DNA from: Helopsaltes ochotensis
Taxonomy: Eukaryota > Chordata > Aves > Passeriformes > Locustellidae
DNA: 64,000 bases
Direction of reading: 5' to 3'
Assembly: GCA_013400155.1 (NCBI GenBank)
Contig: VXBM01000550.1
Location: 233,710-297,709, forward strand
Positions 24,300-37,079 of this stretch are shown here, in pieces. Within the stretch, counting starts at the first letter, position 1, and every line of letters begins with the position of its first letter. The notes under the pieces are model-generated. The model was not told where the DNA came from. It saw nothing but the letters and a program-made list of their open reading frames with translations, and searched no databases. A program made the position numbers and the translations under genes.

Positions 24300-25051
24300 T
24301 GTCTTGGTTTGGAAAGACCGATGTCTGCCAGGGAAAGCTGGAGCTTCCCTTGGAATGGAGAAGGTAAACCCCCTCCCTCCAAATTATTATAATTTTGCAA
24401 TTAAGGGGGCTTTCAAGCAAAGATATGGCAATAGGAATAACAGTTCTTTACTAGGAATATTAAAAATACAAATGTAGTAGTACAAAAAAACCAAGTAAGC
24501 AAACAAACAAAAAAATCCTAGAAACCCTGACAGAGTCAAAATATGACCTGACATATTGGTCAGGGGGTTCAGAGTAGTCCAAATAAATCCTCCTGGAGTG
24601 ACAGATGTGGTTCTGTTGGAGTAGAGATGATCCTGTAAAGGGGTCCAGTGGTGGTTAGATGGGTCCAGTCTTCCTCTGGGAAATCCAGGGGAAAACAGGT
24701 TATCCTGCAGTTCTGAATTGCAGGTTTTATCCAGGTAGGAATGCTTGGCTCCTCCCACTGGGTGGAGCATCTCACAATGGGATGATGTAATTGTATCAGT
24801 CATGTGGTGAGCCTTAATGGCCCATTAACAGCAGATATCCCCCTGGAGGGAGGATGGGTCATGGAAGAGATAAGGAACGTTGCTCCACCTGGTTTTAACA
24901 GCTGTCCCATTAACAGAAAACACCTGATCCCTCCCTCCTGGAGTTAAGAGGAATAGTTTATACAACAGATAAAGATAAAACACCTCCCCAGCTGGTTCCA
25001 ACAGATGGCAAATAGAACACACTTTTTGGTTACATATTGCAAACCGAGACA
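24300..25051. mobile_element. Solo LTR nested inside a CR1, 752 bp
   Basis: Its ends are imperfect inverted repeats: TGTCTTGGTTTG at 24300-24311 and, reading in from 25051, TGTCTCGGTTTG (11 of 12 match). It sits exactly in the gap of a CR1 alignment, with a 5-bp duplication on both sides. The text, including the LTR-typical 'CTCCCACTGGGTGGAGCATC' segment near 24751, matches an LTR family I associate with songbird endogenous retroviruses. No retroviral internal region is present, so it is solo. Direction is unresolved: AATAAA occurs on the plus strand at 24582, and a TATAAA box occurs on the minus strand near 24957. Open frames up to 138 codons inside it are chance frames. Confidence 0.85.
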
Positions 25052-25300
25052 CCTCTCTTGCTCAGCTGGTGATGCTGTGCCTGATCCTCCTCAGGACAGG
25101 GTTGGCCCTCCTGGCTGCCAGGGCTCTGTTGACTTCATTCGACTTGCCATCGACCAGGACCCTCAGGTGCCTTTCCACGGCACTGCTTTCCAGCCTCTCA
25201 TTCCCCAGTCTGTCCATATATCCAGAGTTGTCCCATCACAGGGGCAAAATCTAGGACTTATCAAACTTCATACTATTGGTTATCACTCAGCCCTCTTATT
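25052..25300 (-). mobile_element. CR1 LINE, continuation after the nested LTR
   Basis: It resumes the same CR1 copy as 23735-24299, matching the 60.5-kb copy through segments such as CAGGACAGGGTTGGCCCTCC. On the minus strand it corresponds to ORF2 sequence upstream of the piece before the LTR. Similarity fades at about 25300, which is the 5' truncation point. Together the two parts make a CR1 of roughly 810 bp. Confidence 0.88.
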
Positions 25301-28300
25301 TGAATGTATTGGGAATATGGTTCCATTTGAGATATATCCCTAAAAGATCAATCTATGGGAACTCCACTGGGTGGGCAATTGTCATAGAAATGTCAGTAAA
25401 AATTCAGGTTCAAGATTCTGAATAGGATTTGGGTCAATTTATCTTAAAATTAAAGGGTGGAAGAAACTGAACCTAGGAGCTGAAACTCTGAAAATAATCG
25501 TTTTCAATGTGTGGTTGAGGAGGCTGAAGGCAAAATGGTCAATGTTAGTCTGCCTGTTGTGACCTGAGACAAGGAACGGCATATGGTGGAGTCATTCCTA
25601 TTGCCCTTTGAGCCCTGTTGAATGCTGGCTGTGAGAAAAATTATCAAGTTGGGATAAAAATTGCAGCTTTCTATTCATGTTTGCCTAAAGTGATTACACC
25701 CTTAATGGCTTGAAGTAGAGTAAATGTAAATTATCTTCATAACAGAGGTTAGCTTAATGAACCTTTCTGAAATATTGCATATTTTTGTGTTATAAAACTG
25801 ACACTCTGTGTGTGTCATTAGACACAGAACTGGAGACAGCAAAGCAAATGTCTTCTGTGAATAAATCCTCTAAAATTGACTGTCTTGCACAGGTGGATTA
25901 AACATTTGATATAGCCTGATATACCTGCTAGAAAAATCAAGCTTTCTTGCTGAGTGTTATAGCAACAAGGGGATTGACTCTGTAGACCAGAGCACTTTCT
26001 ATGTTCTTAAATATCTATATGCTTTTAACATACATCAAGGCAAATAAATTTCTGGGCAAAATATTTATTCAATAGATCTTTATTAGATCAAATTCAGTGC
26101 TGAAAGAATAATGCAACAAAGAACATTGTTGACACTAGAAGAGTTTTTTCTATATATACTCAAATACATATCTATGACATAATACATTTCTTGCACTGCA
26201 CGAGTTTCTTAAAATATCCATAAGAGGATACTGTTTAAATACAAATTAAGAACTTTTTAATCAAAAGTTTTTATATGCCTTCCTTGCAATATTGTTCAAG
26301 TGGTTTGTAATTTACAGATATTGGGACTATTCTATAGAGCAATGTCTTTGGGAAAGTTGCAGAAAACCTAACTTTATTTATTCAAATAAAGTAAAAAATA
26401 GCAATTACACTTTTTAAAGACAAATTATTTGTAATGTATTTCAAATATACCTTAGCCTTTCTTTTTTGTTTCATATCATTATGTTAAATATCTTATTTTT
26501 TTCCTTTTTTAAATAAAAGCTTAAGCTCTCTTTTAAATTAGCTGTACTAGTGGCTTTGATTTGAAATTTTGAAAATTTGGAAATAAATTCCAAGTATTTG
26601 ACAATCTTTATATCTACTCAGTTTTTTATTTAGTTTCCTAAATTTTATGCTATATCCGTGTCCTTATTTCCTCATTCTTGCCTATATTTTAGCTTCACAG
26701 AAGGTTGTTTTATAAAGAAAACAAACTGCCGCAATACCAAGATGATAATCTTTTCTTCCTTCTCCAGTTTTGATATTTTTGTCAATATTGACTATCTTGA
26801 AAAAAATGCAACTCAAATTACAATCTGAATTCCACCCTTTGGAATACTTAAAGCAAATACAGTGCTTGTTTCAGAAGAGTTTTATATCATATAAATTAAA
26901 AAGTAATTCAAATACATGAACTCATAAGTGTTTGAATTTTATGACCTCTGAGTCATCCTAAATACAATTTGATTGCCTTAGGGTGCATTGAGCTGTTGCA
27001 AAATACAGGTTGCTTTTGCAAAAAGAAAAGAATCATATAAATGTGTAAGAATTAATTTTAATGTAATTTAAGATGTAACTTTGTCAATTACAATATATAC
27101 GCTTGTAATTTCTGCTTCTGACTTGTACTAAACTGCACTATGATTATTACACAGGTAAAATATTCAGTGTTATGCTATGGCTACAGCAAGCATTGATTAA
27201 ACTCTCCAGTGTTCATGAAGGCTGACAGGGATTCAAAGGAGGAAATGTAAAACTTGAAGGTACAGCAGTATAGTGACATTTCACTCTATAAAGCTGCCAA
27301 TATTTTAATCCTGCACGTAAATCATTTTCATCAGTCCAATTCCATATCTTAATTTGTGTAGCAAACAAAGTATTGGATTGCATTATGTTTAATAATTAAG
27401 AATGTGATATCAATTTCCATATATTTTAAGTTCCTGGACAAGAAATAGAGTTAACATTTTTAGTTTCAATTTGTTTGCTTTGCAGAATAAAAATGATTAA
27501 GGATTAGGTCTAATATGCATGCTGTGATCAACCAAACTTTCATTATTTGTTTTTATAGAACCTTTAGTTTCTTTGCCTAAATGTTCTTCATCAATGTTCA
27601 TGTTGTATTCATTTAGAGTGATGATTGGTATGGTAATAGATACAGTGTGATTGAAAGCAACCTTTGTCAATAAGAAGGCCAAATACTCAAACAGTGTATT
27701 GGTTTGAGTTTGCTCATTATTGGAGACCTTTCATAGTCATATTGACTTGCTGTCCAAATGTTGTTACTTACCTGATGCTTTCATTGTTTAAATGGTATAG
27801 ACATTGGTATTGAACATGACTTTTCCCAATATTTGTCCTAAAATACACACATGGCTCAATTATCCTCTGAAAATTCTTGAGGACTATTTTCAAAGTATTA
27901 AAGTGGTATTTGGGAACGTAAGCTAAATATTTGTGACAGAGAAAAATAGTGTTATATGCTGGTGATGTTAATGTAATGTGTTCTGCACTGTGAATTTGTT
28001 TTTCTTGATATTAGAAAATTATGGGAAGTTTACTTTCTCTGAAATGCTTTTTCATCACACCAGCAGAAGCCCAGGGAACCACGCTTAGTAAAAAGAGCAT
28101 TCTAGAATCACAGAAAATATATTTGTTCCCTTACATGTAGATTTTGCCATTCAAGAGTGTTTCTGTTCTTGACAAAACTCTTTTGGACTTATTCTGGCCC
28201 TAATCATGTGTTAGACATTCCTACAGAAAGTGTGACCTTGATTTCGACAATAGCACATTTCAGGAATGTGAAGAAAAATGCACTCCCCTTCCTTCTTCAG

Positions 28301-29568
28301 AGTCATTGTACTTTGAAACTTGACAAGAGACCAGACTCCACTAAATTCTTGTTAAAAGTCCAAAAAAAGGTAGAGGTACAATCTAAACAATTTTTTGTTT
28401 TTTAATGCAAATTCAGCAAATCTTTGTGGGACTTGGGAGTTTGCTGATGCTTTATGATTTTCACTGCAGCCCAAATAGCAGCAGGGAACTAAGATTCCTC
28501 TGCAAGGACACAAAACAGGGGAAAATCATGAATTTGGCATGAGAGGTTTTGGATGGTATGGACAGTTCTCTGCCCTAACAGACACTGCAATTACAGTGAG
28601 ACAATATTATGGCTCTGTCCTTTCTGACTTGTCCATATCTTTCACGAGATATCTTCCATATATTCCTAAAATTTAAGACTTGCTTTAAATAAATCTTTTT
28701 TCATGGCTTAAAATGACTTCAGTTACCTTCTTTCCCCCTCTAATTTTCTGCCAAAAGAGTAGTTCTGTTTCAGATTTTTCCAGGTCCCCTCAATTTTGAA
28801 AACCCCCTCAAAAATGATATGATAGCATTAATTAATTAACTTTTCATATATGAGAGATGGGAAAATGGAGAAAGTAAGTAAAAGTTTTTATCTTTTATCT
28901 CATGTTTATATTTCCCCTAAATAAAGACACTTGACTCAAAAGCCCATTAATAATTTCAAATTTATAAACTACCACAAGTGATTTTTCAATCAAGCTCTGC
29001 TTATCCATTGTTCAATTAAATATATAGAAAACATTTACCATTTTCTGAAGTCGCCTGTGACAGATCCTTCAGAAAAATTGCTGTTAAAGATTAAGGGTTA
29101 GGTATATTTCCTTCCAAGGCCTGAGTTATCCATTTTAGTCTGTTAAAGTCCCTGTATTTGTTTATTGTGATTTGAGGAGCACTTTTGTCCTTTTAAATCA
29201 ACCTGTTGCTCAAAGTAACACCAAGCTATGACTTTCTTTTTCTTAACAGTGCCAGCTGTCTTCCTTGCTCAGTTTCCTTGTTTTGTGTCTGTGTCTGTGC
29301 ATAGCTCCTGAACTTCTGACACTAACCATCATCATACTGCAACTATAGCAGAAGACTGCTAATAATATGCAGGCAACAATCCTTTCCCTCATTAGGATGT
29401 GAGAATGGACACTGAAGAATATTATGGAAAGAGGTCTTTCTCTTGTCATAATTCTCTCCCTATATCCCTGGCAATACATGCAGGTCTAGTGAATGTCTCA
29501 GGTAAAGTTTCTTTGATTCATTCGATTTCTGAAGTGAACAACCTCTTCAAATGGAATATATACTCTAA
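25301..29568. other. AT-rich unique sequence, no gene seen
   Basis: This is one of the most AT-rich parts of the window (especially 26030-27120). No exon, RNA gene or interspersed repeat is recognised. The frames at 27497-27682 and 28157-28405 show no homology that I can see. Confidence 0.55.
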
Positions 29569-29594
29569 AAGGAGATATATATATATATCTCCTT
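29569..29594. repeat. Perfect 26-bp palindrome with (AT)n centre
   Basis: Each 13-base half is the exact reverse complement of the other. The centre is a short (AT) run flanked by AAGGAG/CTCCTT. It could extrude as a cruciform or be a rearrangement-prone site. The flanking bases do not extend the symmetry. Confidence 0.85.
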
Positions 29595-31299
29595 CTTAGG
29601 CTGGATACAAAGATAAATTTTTCATTTCAGAGATGTGTTCAACATTATCACCCCTATTTTTTTTTTTTTAATTATAAAGGTAAATACATATAATGTAAAT
29701 ATATATTACAATGTAAAATGCTATGTTTATTTTTACTTCATTTTTGGTAATGTTCCCTTAATTAAAAATAAATGAGAAAATTCAGACCTGTGGATATTTA
29801 TTAAAAAATCTCAGGACAGAAGCCCTCCAGCCTCTTACATCATTTAATTTATAGGAATTGAATGCTGTGCTGTACTCAGCATATTTATTAAATAAATACA
29901 TATCCCTCCCAGAAAAGTAAGCATAAGTTTAGGTGTTTGAGGAGGTTTTTCCCTGCCTTCCTTGTAATACTGATGAAGAAACTTAGAAAAACAAAGTAAA
30001 CAAATCATCAGTATCATTGTATTCCCATCTGCAGTTCTCTTGCATATAATATAATAGATTATATTGTACCAAAGAGGAACCTTTGCATTGCCCACATTCT
30101 AATGTCAGCAATGCAAACTCTAATTTTACAACATGTACAATTGGGAAAAAATGGCGTAGTCACTGTTGTGACTTCTTGGCTTTACACATGCTAAATGAAG
30201 TTGCCTCCTGAGCAACCAAGTCAGGCTTGCTCAAATTGCAAAGTTTTGATTAATATTTACAAAAAGCTGACATTGAATAGTACCTGAACACCAAAGCATG
30301 TCTCGTTTCAAGCAAATGGGAAAAGCATGCCATCAATGCTCCTGGTCTCTGAGTAGAAGGTACAAAGAAGGAAAGGTTACAAATGCTGAAATACAGAGTA
30401 GGAAGGTAATATGAACAGCATATGTTGTGAAAGACAATTCAGCAATGTAGAAAGGACCTGCAGAGTGCAATTAGAAAGAAAGTAGATGAAAACATACCTG
30501 ATGACAAGCAGCCAATAGAGTGTAAATCCTCATTTTTCTTTCTAGAGTGATAACAATGTTCTTTTCCTCTGCCCATCTACATAATATTGGTGGGCAGATG
30601 TGTTTCCAGACTTCTCCTCTTCTGAGCTGTCAGGAACTAAGCTCTCTAAACTGCAAACTATTCCAATTATTGGGATTTTTTTCCAGAAGTTCAAAAAGGA
30701 GTAGGAAAAAAGGAAAATTCAGGTCATAACATTTTTATTCTCCAGTAACATAAGCCAGAAATTGCTACTTTTTACTTGATAATAGTTATTCTTTATTTTA
30801 TAAGTCCATCTGGAATACAGAAGGCTTTGAAGCGTCCTACACTTATGAGTAACCTGTTTTGGTGTTGAGGGAAGGAAAAAACTAATTCCTGCAGGATTCC
30901 TACTGGTGAGGGGGCTTCTGGAAGAAATGGTGTTCCTCTGCATGGATTTCACTGTTGGGGAAATTGATGGGAATCTGCAAGGGTTAACTGAAAAAAATTG
31001 CACAACTCTTTTATTACTTTAGAGCTTACAGTAACAACAACATGATAAAAGTTATTTAATGAGAGTAAATAAAATGTTCATGCAGGTAAAATATGGGCAG
31101 TTGTGAATCAAGGGCAAAAAGTCACTCCAGCTGTGAAACAGATTGCAGTGGGCACTAAAGGCACTGTGCACAAGAATGTTTGAAAAAGCTGTTTGGATTG
31201 TGAAAGAGTTTGTTTTTTCAGGGAAGAGTAAAGACTTTGCGCAAGAAGTTTCCCTTTGGTGGTGAAGCCCTGAAGTATTATGTGCTAAGTTCCTTTTCA
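29595..31299. other. AT-rich unique sequence, no gene seen
   Basis: No gene is recognised. A T-run lies near 29659-29669. The minus-strand frames at 29844-30095, 30719-31003 and 31052-31300 have no recognisable domain. Confidence 0.5.
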
Positions 31300-32520
31300 A
31301 GAGAGAGGAAGCATTGCAAGGACTTCTGAGGAAAGATGGAGAGAGCTACTTGAAGCTTCTGTTTTAAAAACTGAAAAGAAAATTAAATAGTGAAATATTT
31401 CTCTGTTAAATTGTGAGCTTATTCCAGGGGCCAGTAAGTGAATGATAATCTGGCTATGAAGGAATCTGGAAGATCTGATCTGACCTGCAAAAACTGAGAT
31501 GTTGCATTTGTGTTCTTCTTTCTGAGTTCATGAGCAGCACTGGGCACAATGAGTAGTTAGACACAGTAATAATATTTGCCATTGGTAAGTATAAAGATTT
31601 CTAGAGGAATAAGATAGCTGCTCATTAGCAAGCATTTTGGGTAAGTAAAGACAGCTAATGGAAGAATGCAAATTATATGAGGAAAAATAGGAGGATGCTT
31701 TTGAACTCTCTGATCTACGTTAAAGAACACAAAATTAAATGGAGTGATAGGCAGAGGATTTAATGCAGTAGGTAAGCAACTCTGAAAGGGAGGAGACTTT
31801 CAGAAGTATTCAATGTTTTTCATTGTCTATAGCAGGTAGAAGAGGAAACATGAGTAAAATTTAGAATATGAAAAAACTAAAGAGAAAATAGTGCAGTAGA
31901 GAATCTAACAATGAGGAAAAGTGAAAGTTGGTAAGAAATAGAAAAAACTTGCGTTTTGGGATTTGGAATTCAAGATCTGCAGAATGTGAAAGGCTAAGAA
32001 TAGAACAAAAATACAATCTCAAGAATTGAAGGAACTGAGAAACTCTAAAATCAAACAAAGCTAAATCAATAGAAAATTTCAAGGAAAATAAAGATCGTTG
32101 AAGATGTAAGAATTAGGAGCAAAAGTACTATGTGTTACCTTTTAAGAAATATAGGACTAAAAAGGATACAAAGCCTGGAGAGGGAAGAGGGAAGACTGGA
32201 GCATTCCCTAGGTTCCCTTTGGTAGACAGAAACAGAAATACAGATGTTGAACGCTTGGGGTAGTCTAAGGTGCAGACAGAGTGATATCAAAGAGGGGCAA
32301 AGAATTGAAGGATATAGCTGAAATTAAGGACCATAGTGACAGTAGGAGAGAGGGAGGTTAGGGAGGGAAGGACAAATCTGTGAGCATCCCAACCAGAGAA
32401 GATGATAGCTTGGAGGTCATAAATACAAATGACTGAAAAGCTGCGGAAGAGTGAGGGGTAGTGAAGGAGAACAAGAGGTGATCTGATAGAAAAAGCATTA
32501 GAATTTGAAGATAAATAAAA
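31300..32520 (+). other. Purine-skewed block, no gene
   Basis: For about 1.2 kb the plus strand is dominated by A and G (many AGA, GAA and AGG strings), clearly beyond its neighbours. No exon or repeat family is recognised. The skew ends abruptly where the GT-rich tract starts at about 32530. Confidence 0.6.
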
Positions 32521-32529
32521 GGAATTGAA

Positions 32530-32660
32530 TTTTGGGTTTGTTTGTTTGGATTTTTCTGTTTGTTTATTTGTGGTTTTGGGGGTTTTGTTTTAGTTTCTCT
32601 TTTTTTGTTTGTTTTGGTTTGGGTTGGTTTTTTGTTTGTTTGGTTTTGTTTTTTTTTTTA
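32530..32660 (+). repeat. G/T-rich low-complexity tract
   Basis: It is built of GTTT, GGTTT and T-runs, with almost no A or C. It forces a hydrophobic F/V/L/W/G frame (32532-32774) that is not a gene. Similar GT tracts occur at 35381-35420 and 44905-45015. Confidence 0.85.
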
Positions 32661-34632
32661 ATTTCCCATTTTAAAAAAGTAAAGGCTTCACAATATGGTA
32701 CAGTTTGCTTCAAACTTAAAACTCCTAATAGAATATTTTGTATCTTTATTTTGCATATAGAAATATCTGTCTAAAGGTTGCCACTGTTACTGTTAGGAAA
32801 GAGGAATTTGCTCCAAAGAAACTACCATGAATACCAGTAAACAAAGAGATTTTCCCAACAGAGAGGTGAATTTATGTCTGCAAACTAACTAACCAGTTGA
32901 GATTTATATATGCACTGTTAGTGCTTAAAAATTAAACATTTTCTTGGTGTTTGCCCATGATGCATTCACCTCCAGCTACATGCTAATACTGTTTGTTAAT
33001 GTCTTTTCCTGATGGCATGTGACTATAATTTTCTGAGTGTATCAGATCTGTTTAGCTCTGTCCAAAATGAAATGGCATGAAGATATAAATGCTAATGGAG
33101 AAAGTGCACCATGGGGAACGTACATAATAACATGAAACTACTTTCTTTATGTACATGAGCTTTAAGCAAAGAATCTTGGGGTTTGTTTGAGGTTTGATTT
33201 TTTTTTTCAGCATACTCACTCCCTAGATTTTTTTCTCCTTATAGCTCGTTGTATGTCACGTACTACATATAAAATGAAGCTCAAATTGCTACTTGCTACA
33301 AATTAGGCTGAAGAAGATCTGTGTCTGACCATCCTAAAGCTGTGAATTGAGCTTTCATGGATGGATGATTTTATTTCAAGTCACTTCTTTTCATTACAGT
33401 TGCCCCAACTATGGACTTCATTTCAGAAGGGTTTAAGAGGTGAGTGCAGGCAGTTTTGACATAAGTTATATGAATCAGTGTCATGGTGGGGGAATTACAT
33501 CAGATGTGAGATCAGTATTTGTGTAAGTGGTAACTGAACCACACAAATAAATACCTGAATGACATGAATATCCTAAAAGGATTACAAAAGAATAAAGGAG
33601 CAAACGTACAGGAGTCCAAGAAGACAAAAAGAATTCTTTAGAAACACTGAATTCTCACATGAACACAACTTTTAAAGTGTGATATTGCAGTTTGATGCAT
33701 ATGTCTTTAATACATATAACTTGGAGATGATACACTGTTATTAGAGACTTATCATGCCTGATGTGCAATGCAGAGGCGTTTGCTTTGATGAATTGGAATT
33801 TGCTGTCATGAATCCTATGGCAGCAATGAGACACATCACTACCACTAGCATTCAGAGGCTTATAGCTATAATTACCCTATATTAATACATAGGCATATAC
33901 AGGACAGAAGCAAATCTCTATCTATTTTTGTCCTCCACCACAAAATTCTTATTTCCTTCAATGTTTTATATGGCTTATGTGTTTCAAACTTAATCCTGCA
34001 TATCAAAATAACACTTAGTCTTTATAGCCACACTAAGTGTTCATATCACTAAACATGTATATTATTCTAGACTTATTTTTGTGAGATTTATGCACACTGT
34101 ATAAAGAAGCAGAGGAAGAGAGGGAGAAGTGAGAATTTCTACCCAGCTTAAAAATGATTTCAGCTATTTAAAAGATCTGAGAACAGTAGAAAGAGAAACA
34201 TAAAGAAAAACAGTAAACTGTAGGAGCTGCATCCTTTGTTATAAGACGCATATTCATTGGAGAAAAAAGAAGCTGGAAACATTTTAAAATTGCACATATA
34301 CAATTTACAGTTGCTCTGACTATTCTGTATGACATTCAGTTTTAAAACAGACAGCTTGGCTCTGTTTATGCAATTTTAGAACTGTCAGACTCTTCCTTAG
34401 AAATAATATAAATGCAGCATGTGAAATGGCTTCAGATATGGGAAGCTGCAAGGATTTATATGAATTCCTGAAGTTCTTAAAGTCCTGTTTAAAATTTTAG
34501 GGAAGGAAAAAAATCCCTCATTGCCCACAATTCCAGAAGATTTGGAAAAGCAGATATACCAATTTCTCTTTTTCTCTTTTTCCACAATGTGAAAATTACC
34601 AGGCAAATTGTCACTGTGCGATTGCCATACTC
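32661..34632. other. Unique sequence, no gene seen
   Basis: No exon, RNA gene or repeat is recognised. The composition is ordinary AT-rich. Confidence 0.5.
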
Positions 34633-34662
34633 TTTTTTTTTTTTTTTTTTCTTTTTTTTTTT
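34633..34662. repeat. T-tract, 18 T + C + 11 T
   Basis: This is a nearly pure T tract on the plus strand. On the minus strand it would look like a poly(A) tail following the GC-richer sequence at 34663-34990. I recognise no source gene for a retrocopy, and no flanking duplication is visible. Confidence 0.9.
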
Positions 34663-35010
34663 GGTAGGTTTTCATGAAGATCAGAAGCAGGACAGGGTCT
34701 GACCCAGTTCATGAGGATGCTATCCACACTTGGGTAAGTGGTATGCCTAATATACAGGAATATGATGTTGTTCAAGAACAGCCTGGAGACATTCAAGAAG
34801 GGGGCTTGCCTGCTGTGTAACTTGCAAACCTGCAAGAACTGTCTTTGGTAGTACAGCCTGGATGTTTGCTCCATGTCTGGGCTGCCCAGATAAGCACAAC
34901 ACAAACTGTGACTTTCATGTCGATAGGAGGAAAACAAAAGGTGTGAGCACACTATCAAATGCTGTAGAGACCAAACTTTATTAACAGATAGGGAAACATT
35001 CGATAATCTG
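34663..35010. other. GC-richer unassigned patch next to the T-tract
   Basis: It is richer in G and C than its surroundings and carries a 115-codon minus-strand frame (34958-34611) that runs into the T-tract as poly-lysine. The translation resembles no protein I know. It could be a decayed retrocopy or an unrecognised repeat; I leave it unnamed. Confidence 0.3.
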
Positions 35011-35016
35011 TCTTTC

Positions 35017-35055
<39 letters not shown>

Positions 35056-35057
35056 TG
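35011..35057 (+). repeat. (CTTT)n microsatellite
   Basis: About eleven tandem tetranucleotide units form a pure polypyrimidine mirror repeat. Its length is likely to vary between individuals. Such tracts can form triplex DNA. Confidence 0.95.
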
Positions 35058-37079
35058 GACAAGTTTAGCTGGATTCAGTACAGGTTTTATATTTAAAAGG
35101 GCCCAAAACTAGAAACACACTTATCTCTGGTGTCTCACCACCATCTGTTTTGTACAAAACTGTACTGAAACTATTGCATTTAGTGAGAGTGTCTTGCCAC
35201 TTCATTTCTTTAAGAGTTGGATTTTTAGAAGTTATCATCTTGTTTTACTACAAAACAGGAACACACATCCTCCACTCCCCTCCCCACCTCTCCTGCAACC
35301 AATTGTGGCTTTATGTTTTGGTATGAAAGTTTTTTTAAGTTCTGGGGGGGATTTATGGTGGTTTCTTCGGGGGTTTTTAGTTGGCTGGTTGGTTGGTTGG
35401 ATTTGTTTGGTTTTGGTTTTTTAAGTTATTCTGCTTAATATTAAAGGTATGTTACACTACCTGTGTATCTTGCTTGTGACATACTTTACCTGATTCACTT
35501 TTTAATTTGTCTGAGCTTGTCTTATCACCAGAGATGTAGTCTGTTATTGATTAAATAATTCATTTAGCTGTCCCCAAGATGACAAATCTGCTTATTGTCA
35601 CGAGAAAGTTGATATACTACACTTTGTTTACAAATGTTGTACAACAGTCAGAAAGTAATGTATAACTACAACATTTTTATAGATTTTACATATTATGTAC
35701 ATTTCATTAACAGTTGTATCCAGCAATAAATGTATATTTATTTGATAAAAATTGAAATTGGCACTAAAATAACTCACATTTATTGGTTGTAATAATGGCT
35801 CAAAGTAAAAAGAATCAGGAAAAATTCACATGGTGAATTAGCTTATGAACCTTTTAAAAATTTTGTCATGTTTGCTAAGCTCTCCCATTTAACCCTTTCA
35901 ACACTGCTTTGGGAATGCACAGAGATTTCCTCCCACTTTCTAAACTTGTAAGCATATGGTGTATTGCATACATCCATAGATACATCCCAAATTTGCCTCT
36001 CTGTATGAACTTCTTATATGAATTCCATGGGTTAAGAAGAGTTTATCTTGTTAACCTTGTGCTTAAAAATATAACTGTGTTCCTAATTTGACATTACATT
36101 GAAGTAGAGATATTTTTAAATGACAGTTCTAAGAAATTCTGTTTTTTCTTCCCCCTCTCCTTCTTCACTCAGAATACTACCCAGAATCTGGATTAACATA
36201 TTGAATAAAAAATTATCACCCTTACCATCACTGTTTCTTCTACAGATCTCGAGCCAGAAACAATTTTATTCTCTGCTTGTAGAACTGCAGTAGTAAATAT
36301 ATTTTACAAATGTTGAATAACACCTTTTTAGCAAAAAAGATGCTGGAGAAATTAGCAAACATGCTAACTAGAAAATGTATGTGAACTAATCTCCAAGGGT
36401 AGTCTGATAGGAAGAGTTTATACCATTACTAAATAATCAGAAAAAATGTGCTTCAGCTGCAAGTATAAACTATAAATCCTGGAAGTTAAGGACTTTGGAA
36501 ATATACTATTTAAGTTGCAAGGCAATTTTTTTCATTGTATTTTATCTATGCATTAATTTTACATTTAAGGGCTTTGGAATGTGACCTGTGATGTTCAATA
36601 GACTATTGCAGTTCCCAAAACCATGTTAAATACTTTATTTTCTAAGTGAACAAGTTTGGATTATTTTTGTTGCCTGTGTCACTCAAAAAATACATACAGT
36701 GGATTTATGAAGATGCTTATTTTTATGGATGTCTGTGTCCACTGACCTACTGCATATATAATGTACCTGAATTTATATATTTTTATATACATATATGTTT
36801 ATGTATGTTGATTAAACACATAAATAAGCATTTTCAAGGGATTATAAACACCCAAGTTCTTGCATAATGTCAGTATTTTCTTACAAGTTTTCAGTGTTAT
36901 TTTCCACATAACATTTGAACATTATTGATGCATATCATTCTGTAGAACCCTCCAGTGGATTCAAATTATATATACAGACTTTCAATTTATATTTTTGTCA
37001 TTTTATAAGGCTTTATACGCTGTGCTTCAGTAGAAAAAATGATTCATATATAAAAAAAAATTAAAATACATTTTCATAA
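35058..37079. other. AT-rich unique sequence with a GGTT patch, no gene seen
   Basis: A G-rich/GGTT-repeat patch lies at 35343-35420, and an AT-rich alternating stretch at 36772-36810. No exon or RNA gene is recognised. The frames at 35194-35424, 35909-36091 and 36646-36867 are chance frames. Confidence 0.5.

Noticed and set aside
24387..24803. 138-codon minus-strand frame, the longest in the window
   Set aside because: It lies wholly inside the solo LTR and has no retroviral protein motif; it is a chance frame.
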